NCBI GenBank assembly: GCA_945862985.1
Contig: CAMAZF010000004.1
Location: 39,122 to 103,121 of the forward strand
Direction: 5' to 3'
Source: Bordetella parapertussis
GTDB taxonomy: Bacteria > Pseudomonadota > Gammaproteobacteria > Burkholderiales > Burkholderiaceae_A
Length of the DNA: 64,000 nt
How positions within the stretch are numbered: position 1 is the first letter of the stretch; each line of letters starts with the position of its first letter. The translations under genes were made by a program, and so were the position numbers. Of the stretch, positions 57,923 through 64,000 are shown piece by piece. The notes beneath the pieces were generated by a model. It saw only the letters and a list, made by a program, of their open reading frames with translations. It was not told where the DNA came from and did not search any database.

Positions 57923-59080
57923 GTGAAACGGCTTGGGCTCGTCACAGGAGAGGCCTCGGGCGATCTGATTGTTCGAGATGCGGTGAGCCAGCTTCGGTCA
58001 TCCGTACCTGAACTTCAGATGGAGGGCGTCGGAGGTCCACCACTTGCGGCGCTGGGCATGGACTGTTGGGCGCCGTCCGAACAGCTTGCAGTCAGAGGCT
58101 ACGTGGAGGTTATCCAGCGCCTTCCGGGCCTCCTTCGCCTGCGTCGAACGCTGGCCGAGAGATGGACCGCTCATCCGCCGCATCTCTTTCTTGGAGTGGA
58201 CGCGCCTGATTTCAATCTGGCCCTGGAATCCAGGCTGCGATCCCACGGAATTCGAACGGCTCACCTGGTGAGCCCCAGCATTTGGGCGTGGCGCCCAGAG
58301 CGCCTCGCTGGCATTGCAGCCTCGGTCGATCACATGCTGTGCCTCTTTCCCCATGAGCCTGCGCTCTATGCGCCCACTCGCGTGAAAGCGCATTACGTGG
58401 GGCATCCCTTAGCCGACCTGGTGCCAAACGTCTTGGATCGGCCTGCCGCGAGGATGCTTCTGGGCCTTTCCGTGTCTGACCCGCGCCCCGTTCTGGTGCT
58501 GATGCCCGGATCCCGCCAGGGAGAGATTTCAAGACTTGGGCCGATCTTCATCCAGACGGCCCTGCGGCTTGCACGCTCCCATCAGCTTCTCCTGCCGGTT
58601 CCGTCGGCAACCGTGCGTCATCAAATCGAGCGTCTCTCTGGATATCGAGCGCTCCTCGATCGGGGGCTGCACTTGGTGGGGCCGAAGAGCCCCCATCCAG
58701 ATCGACCGGCTTCGCATCTGGCCCTGGAAGCAGCAGATCTGGCGCTCGTCGCCAGTGGGACGGCAACACTTGAGGCTGCCCTCTATCAAGTCCCGCAGGT
58801 GGTGGCCTATCAGGTTCCCTGGCTGACGGAGCGGCTCATGCGCCGCAAAGCCATTGTGTCGCGGGTGAGCCTTCCCAATCTGCTCTTAGAGCATGACTGG
58901 GTCCCTGAGCTCTTGCAGCAGGCCTGTGAGCCGATTGGCCTCGAGAAGGCCTTGCGGGCTTGGGAGGACCATCCGCAGCGCGCGGATCAATACCGGGAGG
59001 CCTGTCTCGGCTTGCTGACGCAGCTGCGAAGGCATGCGGCGCATCGCGTTGCCGAGGTCCTCCAGGAGTGTCTCTCTTGA
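57923..59080 (+). CDS. lpxB: lipid-A-disaccharide synthase
   Basis: GT19 glycosyltransferase joining UDP-diacylglucosamine and lipid X, 385 aa, membrane-associated. GLVTGEASGDLI at the N-terminus, GVDAPDFNLALE, LVSPSIWAWRPERL, YVGHPLADLVP, LMPGSRQGEI and ALVASGTATLEAAL are diagnostic. Start GTG 57923, 4 bp after lpxA. Its last bases overlap the likely rnhB start as TTGA. Confidence 0.96.
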   Translation: MKRLGLVTGEASGDLIVRDAVSQLRSSVPELQMEGVGGPPLAALGMDCWAPSEQLAVRGYVEVIQRLPGLLRLRRTLAERWTAHPPHLFLGVDAPDFNLALESRLRSHGIRTAHLVSPSIWAWRPERLAGIAASVDHMLCLFPHEPALYAPTRVKAHYVGHPLADLVPNVLDRPAARMLLGLSVSDPRPVLVLMPGSRQGEISRLGPIFIQTALRLARSHQLLLPVPSATVRHQIERLSGYRALLDRGLHLVGPKSPHPDRPASHLALEAADLALVASGTATLEAALYQVPQVVAYQVPWLTERLMRRKAIVSRVSLPNLLLEHDWVPELLQQACEPIGLEKALRAWEDHPQRADQYREACLGLLTQLRRHAAHRVAEVLQECLS

Positions 59081-59652
59081 TCGGCGTGGACGAGGCAGGT
59101 CGTGGTCCATTGGCAGGTCCAGTCTGTGCCGCCGCAGTTGCGCTACCAAGGGATGTCGCAGGCTGGGGGCTGGCAGATTCAAAGCGTCTGAGTGCGTCAC
59201 GACGAGAGGCCTTGGAGAGGCGCATCCAGTCCGAAGCCCGCGCGTGGGGAGTGGGCTGGGCCAGTGTCGAAGAGATCGATGCACACAACATTCTTCAGGC
59301 TTCGCTCATGGCCATGCATCGAGCCGTCCACGCGTGTGTGCAGCAGCTTGGGTCCGTCGAAGAGGTCATGGTGGACGGATCCGTCCACCCAGCGCGCCAC
59401 CTCAAGGCCCTCGAATGGCCATGGCCCACACAGACGCTCGTGGGGGGCGATGCGCTCTTGCCAGAGATCTCTGCGGCCTCCATTCTGGCGAAGACTGCGC
59501 GGGATCGCGAAATGGCCCGGCTCGATGGTCTTTACCCCGGCTACGGATTCGCGCGCCATGCGGGGTATCCCACTGCTGCTCACCGCACGGCCATTCGGGC
59601 CTTGGGACCGAGCCCGGTTCATCGAACCAGCTTTCAATTGCTCAAGGGCTAA
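59077..59652 (+). CDS. rnhB: ribonuclease HII
   Basis: Removes ribonucleotides misincorporated in DNA. 191 aa. Acidic catalytic site in GVDEAGRGPLAGPV, later Asp in VDGSVHP, and DALLPEISAASILAKTARD with the GYGFARHAGYPTAAH block. I chose TTG 59077: AGGAG lies 8 bases upstream and TTGA overlaps the lpxB stop. GTG 59068 (three residues longer) has its AGGA too close. The frame is open back to 58960 inside lpxB. Follows the conserved lpxB-rnhB order. Confidence 0.94.
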   Translation: MIGVDEAGRGPLAGPVCAAAVALPRDVAGWGLADSKRLSASRREALERRIQSEARAWGVGWASVEEIDAHNILQASLMAMHRAVHACVQQLGSVEEVMVDGSVHPARHLKALEWPWPTQTLVGGDALLPEISAASILAKTARDREMARLDGLYPGYGFARHAGYPTAAHRTAIRALGPSPVHRTSFQLLKG

Positions 59653-59663
59653 GGCAGATACCC

Positions 59664-60551
59664 ATGGAATGGATTGAATCAGAGCACAACCCGCGCGTGC
59701 AGCATTGGCGTCGAATCTCCGAGTCTGCGCGTGCAAGACGGGAGTCATGCGAGATATGGCTCGAAGGCGCTCGCTTGGTGGCTGAGGGACTTCGCTCGAT
59801 CTCAAAATCAAGCGCTGTGGGCACAGCTGAGGAGATGCAGGCTGTCCTGCTCGTCACGGAGCAGGATGATGCCGCCGAGCGGCCAGAGATTCATGACCTG
59901 ATCCGGAGGGCGCAAGCCCTGGGGGTGCATCAGGCGATGGTCTCCCATCGGGTCTGGGCTCGCCTGTCCCAGGTTGAGCAGTCCCAGGGGGTTGCACTGG
60001 TGATGTCGAGACCCGAGCCTGCTCACTCCGTTGAGTTTGTCTTGTCGGGGGCGCGGGCATGGCAGGACTGGGTGGTGCTCGACGGACTGCAGGACCCTGG
60101 GAATGTGGGCAATCTGCTGCGCACCGCCGTAGCCGCCGGTGTTGCTGGAGCCGTGCTGCTGAAGGGGACGACGGAGGCTTTTTCTCCCAAGGCTCTGCGC
60201 GCCGGGATGGGGGCGCAATTCCTGCTGCCCATTTGGGAGGGCGTTGCGCGCTCAGACTGGCGTGCATGGGCGGATGACCGTTCGGTACGGACCCTACTGA
60301 CTCTGGCTCCCCATGTCCCTCAGACTCAATCGCTCTGGGAGAGTCATACCCTGAGTGATCCCCAGGGTGTGGCCTGGGTCCTCGGTCAGGAGGGGGCAGG
60401 GCTGGATCCGGCTTGGATGGACTCAGGGCGCTATGTGGGCCTTTCCATTCCGCAGGCTGAGGGACTTGAGTCTCTCAATGTGACGGTCGCGGCTGGGGTT
60501 TGCCTCTTCGAGCGCGCTCGGCATCGGTCCCTTGCCGAGCGCCAAGCCTGA
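59664..60551 (+). CDS. TrmH/SpoU-family RNA 2'-O-methyltransferase
   Basis: SPOUT-fold RNA ribose methyltransferase, 295 aa. N-terminal substrate-binding region (MEWIESEHNPRVQHWRRI) and C-terminal trefoil-knot domain with all three SpoU motifs: VLDGLQDPGNVGNLLRTA, WVLGQEGAGL, and LSIPQAEGLESLNVTVAAGV. The exact rRNA or tRNA target cannot be told. ATG 59664 with AAGGCAG upstream; the frame open from 59034 overlaps rnhB and is rejected. Last gene of the long rpsB cluster. Ends 10 bp before the ppsR stop, the only convergent pair here that does not overlap. Confidence 0.92.
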   Translation: MEWIESEHNPRVQHWRRISESARARRESCEIWLEGARLVAEGLRSISKSSAVGTAEEMQAVLLVTEQDDAAERPEIHDLIRRAQALGVHQAMVSHRVWARLSQVEQSQGVALVMSRPEPAHSVEFVLSGARAWQDWVVLDGLQDPGNVGNLLRTAVAAGVAGAVLLKGTTEAFSPKALRAGMGAQFLLPIWEGVARSDWRAWADDRSVRTLLTLAPHVPQTQSLWESHTLSDPQGVAWVLGQEGAGLDPAWMDSGRYVGLSIPQAEGLESLNVTVAAGVCLFERARHRSLAERQA

Positions 60552-60561
60552 GGTCGAGACG

Positions 60562-61392
60562 CTAACGCCCCAGCGCCAGGCTGGAAAGAATGGTGGTCGC
60601 GATTTCTTCGATCGACTTGGTTGTGGTGGAGAGCCAGGGGATGGCTTCGCGCTTCATCATGCGCTCGGCTGCATCCACCTCGTATCGGCAGTTTTCTAGC
60701 GCAGCGTACTTCGACCCGGGCCGGCGCTCATTGCGTATGTCGGAGAGTCGCATGGGGTCAATGGTGAGTCCGAAACACTTGCGAAGGTAGGGCGTGATCG
60801 CAGCAGGGAGGGCGTTTCTCTCGAAATCGTCCGGAATCAAGGGGTAGTTAGCCACTTTGATGCCGTATTGCATCGACAGATAAAGGCTGGTCGGCGTCTT
60901 ACCGCTCCGCGAGACCCCCAGCAGGATCACCTCGGCTTGATCGAGGTTTCTGGAAGATTGGCCATCGTCATGGGCCAGTGAGAAGTTGATGGCCTCGATC
61001 CGGTTCTTATAGGCATCAGAATCGGTTGCATGATGAAACCGGCCAATGGTGTGGCTCGACTTCACGCCAAGCTCAGCCTCCAGCGGCACCACAAAGGTCT
61101 GGAAGAGGTCGAGATGTAAGGCACTGGCCTGCTTGATGCGCTCGGAGATGGCGGGGTTCACCAGGGTCGAAAAGACGATGGGCTTTCGCCCGTCTTCCTC
61201 CCCCTGCTGTGCAATGACGAGCGCAGCCTGATCGGCCTTATCAATGGAGTCAATGAAAGGGAGCCGTCGGAGCTTGAATTTGAGCTGGTCAAACTGGGCG
61301 AGAATCGATGAGGCGAGCGTCTCAGCCGTGATTCCGGTCCCATCTGAGACAAAGAAGGCCGTGCGTCCAGCCGCCTGAACCTGCTGGGTCAT
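60562..61392 (-). CDS. ppsR: PEP synthase regulatory protein (kinase/pyrophosphorylase)
   Basis: DUF299-family bifunctional enzyme, 276 aa. It uses ADP to phosphorylate and inactivate PEP synthase and phosphate to reactivate it. FFVSDGTGITAETLA at the N-terminus, P-loop-like LLGVSRSGKTPTSLYL, and KCFGLTIDPMRLSDIRNERR. Divergent from its target gene ppsA, with only 48 bp between, which confirms the assignment. AGGGGG ribosome site before ATG 61392. Confidence 0.95.
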   Translation of the reverse strand: MTQQVQAAGRTAFFVSDGTGITAETLASSILAQFDQLKFKLRRLPFIDSIDKADQAALVIAQQGEEDGRKPIVFSTLVNPAISERIKQASALHLDLFQTFVVPLEAELGVKSSHTIGRFHHATDSDAYKNRIEAINFSLAHDDGQSSRNLDQAEVILLGVSRSGKTPTSLYLSMQYGIKVANYPLIPDDFERNALPAAITPYLRKCFGLTIDPMRLSDIRNERRPGSKYAALENCRYEVDAAERMMKREAIPWLSTTTKSIEEIATTILSSLALGR

Positions 61393-61400
61393 TTAAAATC

Positions 61401-61433
61401 CCCCTAACCGACATATTTTTTACATCTTAGGGG
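61401..61433. promoter_or_regulatory. inverted repeat in the ppsR-ppsA gap
   Basis: Exact 7-bp inverted repeat CCCCTAA (61401-61407) and TTAGGGG (61427-61433) with an AT-rich centre (ACATATTTTTTACATC-like). Each arm is also the Shine-Dalgarno of one divergent gene, read TTAGGGG toward its own ATG. It may simply be two matching ribosome sites, or an operator for coordinated control; the sequence cannot decide. Confidence 0.4.
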
Positions 61434-61440
61434 AGTTTCT

Positions 61441-63852
61441 ATGAATCAGCTTGGAGGCCGTCTCGTGGTTCCTTTCGAGGAACTGCGCATGACGGATGTC
61501 GACTCGGTCGGCGGCAAGAATGCCTCGCTCGGCGAGATGATCAGCCAGTTGGCTGCAGCCGGTGTTCAGGTGCCTGGTGGCTTTGCCACCACTGCACATG
61601 CCTTTCGTGAATTCCTTCAGCACGAGGGGCTTGGAGCCCGGATTGCCAAGCGGCTCGAGGGGCTGAATACAGAGGACGTTCGGGCCCTCACGGCCTGTGG
61701 CGCTGAGATCCGTCAGTGGATTGTGGAAACCCCGTTGCCTCCAGCGCTGGAGACCGAGATCCGCGCACATTTCGACCGGATGGTTCAGGGTGATACGGGG
61801 CTCTCGCTCGCGGTTCGATCCTCCGCAACGGCGGAGGATCTGCCAGATGCCTCCTTCGCAGGGCAGCAAGAGACCTACCTGAATGTGGTGGGTATCGACG
61901 ATGTGCTCGACAAGATTCGCCACGTCTTTGCCTCGCTCTATAACGACCGTGCCATCAGCTATCGAGTGCATAAGGGCTTTACCCATGCCGAGGTGGCGTT
62001 GTCTGCCGGCATTCAGCGCATGGTCCGATCAGACCTCGGGGCCGCGGGCGTGATGTTCACCATGGATACGGAGTCAGGCTTCGACCAAGTCGTGTTCATC
62101 ACCAGCTCGTATGGTCTTGGAGAGACGGTGGTGCAGGGGGCGGTGAACCCAGATGAGTTTTATGTGCACAAGCCCATGCTGGCAGCCGGCAAGTTCCCTG
62201 TGATTCGGCGCCAGATTGGCAGCAAGCTCATCAAGATGATTTTCTCCACGCCCGAGGAGAAGGCATCGAGTGGCCGCTCGGTGGTCACGGTCGATGTGCC
62301 CCAGGATGCTCGTAACCGGTATTCACTCACCCACGAGCAGACCATCGAGCTGGCCAAATACGCCGTCATCATTGAGAAGCACTATGGCCGCCCGATGGAC
62401 ATCGAGTGGGGGCTGGACGGACGCGACGGCAAGCTCTTTATTTTGCAGGCCCGTCCTGAAACCGTGAAGTCTCAGCAGTCCAAGTCAGACCGCCAGCAGC
62501 GCTTCAAGCTGAAAGGCCACGGCCAGGTCCTGGCCTCAGGCCGAGCCATTGGTCAGCGCATTGGCTCAGGCCCCGTTCGGGTCATTTCAGATGCCAGCGA
62601 AATGGAGCGCGTTCAGCCCGGAGATGTGCTGGTCACCGATATGACGGACCCCAATTGGGAACCCGTGATGAAGCGAGCAGCAGCCATCGTCACCAATCGA
62701 GGGGGACGCACCTGCCACGCAGCCATCATTGCCCGAGAGCTGGGTATTCCCGCGGTGGTGGGATGTGGTGATGCGACCGATCGCGTGAGTGATGGCGCAT
62801 TGGTCACGGTCTCGTGTGCTGAGGGTGACACGGGTAACGTTTATGAGGGCCTGCTTGAGACCGAGGTGTCAGAGGTCGAGACGGGCGCGCTTCCCGACAT
62901 CCCCGTGAAGATCATGATGAATGTGGGCAACCCTCAGTTGGCGTTCGACTTTCAGTCGATTCCCAATGGGGGCGTGGGCTTGGCTCGACTCGAGTTCATC
63001 ATCAACAACAACATTGGCGTGCACCCCAAAGCCATTCTGGACTACCCAGCGGTAGACCCCGACCTGAAAGCGGCGGTTGAGCGAATCGCGCGCGGACACG
63101 CTTCACCGCGCGACTTCTTCATCGACCGACTTGCGGAGGGCGTCGCCACCATTGCGGCCGCCTTCTGGCCCAAGCCGGTGATTGTGCGGATGTCCGACTT
63201 CAAGTCCAACGAGTACCGCAAGCTGATTGGCGGATCTCGTTATGAGCCAGAGGAAGAGAATCCCATGCTGGGGTTTCGTGGCGCCTCTCGCTATATTGCG
63301 GAGGACTTTCGCGACTGTTTTGAGATGGAGGTCACAGCCCTGAAGCGCGTTCGAGAGGACATGGGCCTCACCAACATGGAGATCATGGTGCCGTTTGTTC
63401 GAACGGTGTCTGAGGCTCGCAAGGTCAACGAGCTGTTAGCGGCGCATGGCCTCGCTCGGGGCAGTGGGGCAAATGACCAAGGTCAGGGTGGTCTCAAGCT
63501 CATCATGATGTGCGAGCTGCCGTCCAATGCCCTGCTGGCGGACGCCTTCCTCGATCATTTTGATGGCTTCTCGATTGGCTCAAACGATCTCACCCAGCTG
63601 ACCCTTGGGCTCGATCGCGATTCGGGGCTGGTGGCAGCCTTATTCGATGAGCGTGATGCCGCGGTGAAAAAGCTGCTCGAAATGGCGATCACCGCTTGCA
63701 ATGCGCGAGGCAAATACGTGGGGATCTGTGGCCAGGGCCCATCAGACCACCCCGATCTGGCTCGGTGGCTGATGGAGCAGGGGATTCAGTCGATTTCGCT
63801 GAATCCCGATACTGTCGTCGATACCTGGCAGACGCTCGCCGCTACTGAATGA
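61441..63852 (+). CDS. ppsA: phosphoenolpyruvate synthase
   Basis: Pyruvate, water dikinase: makes PEP from pyruvate and ATP for gluconeogenesis. 803 aa. N-terminal ATP-grasp domain ([36 protein letters not shown]), swivelling domain with phospho-His in [20 protein letters not shown], and C-terminal PEP-binding barrel ([34 protein letters not shown]). ATG 61441 with AGGGGAG upstream. Paired with its regulator ppsR. The end overlaps the minus-strand neighbour by 11 bp. Confidence 0.97.
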   Translation: MNQLGGRLVVPFEELRMTDVDSVGGKNASLGEMISQLAAAGVQVPGGFATTAHAFREFLQHEGLGARIAKRLEGLNTEDVRALTACGAEIRQWIVETPLPPALETEIRAHFDRMVQGDTGLSLAVRSSATAEDLPDASFAGQQETYLNVVGIDDVLDKIRHVFASLYNDRAISYRVHKGFTHAEVALSAGIQRMVRSDLGAAGVMFTMDTESGFDQVVFITSSYGLGETVVQGAVNPDEFYVHKPMLAAGKFPVIRRQIGSKLIKMIFSTPEEKASSGRSVVTVDVPQDARNRYSLTHEQTIELAKYAVIIEKHYGRPMDIEWGLDGRDGKLFILQARPETVKSQQSKSDRQQRFKLKGHGQVLASGRAIGQRIGSGPVRVISDASEMERVQPGDVLVTDMTDPNWEPVMKRAAAIVTNRGGRTCHAAIIARELGIPAVVGCGDATDRVSDGALVTVSCAEGDTGNVYEGLLETEVSEVETGALPDIPVKIMMNVGNPQLAFDFQSIPNGGVGLARLEFIINNNIGVHPKAILDYPAVDPDLKAAVERIARGHASPRDFFIDRLAEGVATIAAAFWPKPVIVRMSDFKSNEYRKLIGGSRYEPEEENPMLGFRGASRYIAEDFRDCFEMEVTALKRVREDMGLTNMEIMVPFVRTVSEARKVNELLAAHGLARGSGANDQGQGGLKLIMMCELPSNALLADAFLDHFDGFSIGSNDLTQLTLGLDRDSGLVAALFDERDAAVKKLLEMAITACNARGKYVGICGQGPSDHPDLARWLMEQGIQSISLNPDTVVDTWQTLAATE

Positions 63853-64000
63853 CCTTCACCAGCTCACGCTTGCCGCCTTTATAGGTGAAGAGCGTGAGTG
63901 TGCCGCCCACAATGTCGCCTTTTTCATCAAAGGCAATAGGGCCGGTCACGCCGTCCATCTTGAGGCTTGCTAGGGCAGGCAACACCTTGGAGGACTCGAC
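63842..64000 (-). CDS. branched-chain amino-acid ABC transporter substrate-binding protein, C-terminal end
   Basis: Partial gene running off the right edge; the last 52 codons are present. The minus-strand translation includes [20 protein letters not shown] and [20 protein letters not shown], matching the C-terminus of LivJ/LivK-type periplasmic binding proteins (GVTGxIxFDxxGD, then a final strand). The stop TAG is at 63842-63844 and overlaps the end of ppsA by 11 bp. The ligand cannot be inferred from this fragment. Confidence 0.75.
   Translation of the reverse strand, partial: VESSKVLPALASLKMDGVTGPIAFDEKGDIVGGTLTLFTYKGGKRELVKVIQ

Noticed and set aside
59034..59663. N-terminal extension of the TrmH-like gene by 210 codons
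   Set aside because: Lies in a different frame of rnhB; the family N-terminus begins at MEWIESEHNPR (59664).

Overview
The window is a dense, GC-rich stretch of core chromosome from a betaproteobacterium, most likely a Burkholderiales-type lineage. Support comes from gene order as well as product identity: serB-mfd divergent from ispD/ispF; lplT divergent from alr-radA; tig-clpP-clpX-lon-hupB-tRNA-ppiD; smc-zipA-ligA; map-glnD divergent from rpsB-tsf-pyrH-frr-uppS-cdsA-dxr-rseP-bamA-skp-lpxD-fabZ-lpxA-lpxB-rnhB; and ppsR divergent from ppsA. I see no insertion sequence, prophage, CRISPR array or rRNA gene. Species cannot be assigned from sequence alone.

Layout. 1-6.3 kb (+): purL (5' end cut by the window), an ABC-F ATPase and a short Mrp/ApbC. 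6.3-10.8 kb (-): mfd and serB. 10.8-13.5 kb (+): a fused ispDF, a fused tsaB-rimI and a small gene that resembles HolD (DNA polymerase III psi). 13.5-17.4 kb: lplT (-) divergent from alr-radA (+). 17.4-20.5 kb (-): hpnC-hpnD-hpnE for squalene. 20.6-28.6 kb (+): tRNA-Leu, tig, clpP, clpX, lon, hupB, tRNA-Val, tRNA-Asp and a PpiD that lacks its parvulin domain. 28.5-34.4 kb: mnmH (-), a DUF1178 gene (+), then a six-gene minus-strand run queF-dapD-yffB-dapE-prmB-gst. 34.6-42.0 kb (+): smc, zipA-like, ligA, galU. 42.0-45.4 kb (-): map-glnD. 45.5-60.6 kb (+): the long rpsB...trmH cluster, joining translation factors, UMP kinase, undecaprenyl and isoprenoid synthesis, the envelope protease RseP, the outer-membrane assembly protein BamA, Skp and lipid A synthesis. 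60.6-64.0 kb: ppsR (-), ppsA (+) and the C-terminal end of a branched-chain amino-acid binding protein (-).

How the parts work together. Isoprenoid genes recur: ispDF and dxr belong to the MEP pathway, uppS makes the lipid carrier, and hpnCDE draws farnesyl diphosphate into squalene. Envelope building (cdsA, rseP, bamA, skp, lpxD/A/B, fabZ, lplT, alr, ppiD) and protein quality control (tig, clpXP, lon) dominate. The DNA is extremely compact. Seven of eight convergent gene pairs overlap at their stop codons, many same-strand neighbours overlap by ATGA or TTGA, and several divergent pairs share very short promoter regions. At mfd/ispDF and at alr a -10-like hexamer lies exactly six bases before the start codon, which suggests leaderless transcripts.

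The most unusual items are the shared leaderless mfd/ispDF promoter, the TsaB-RimI fusion followed by a HolD-like gene, the parvulin-less PpiD, the IspDF fusion, and the systematic tail-to-tail overlaps. I found no clearly new multi-gene system; the novelty is in fusions, domain losses and compact regulation of core genes.
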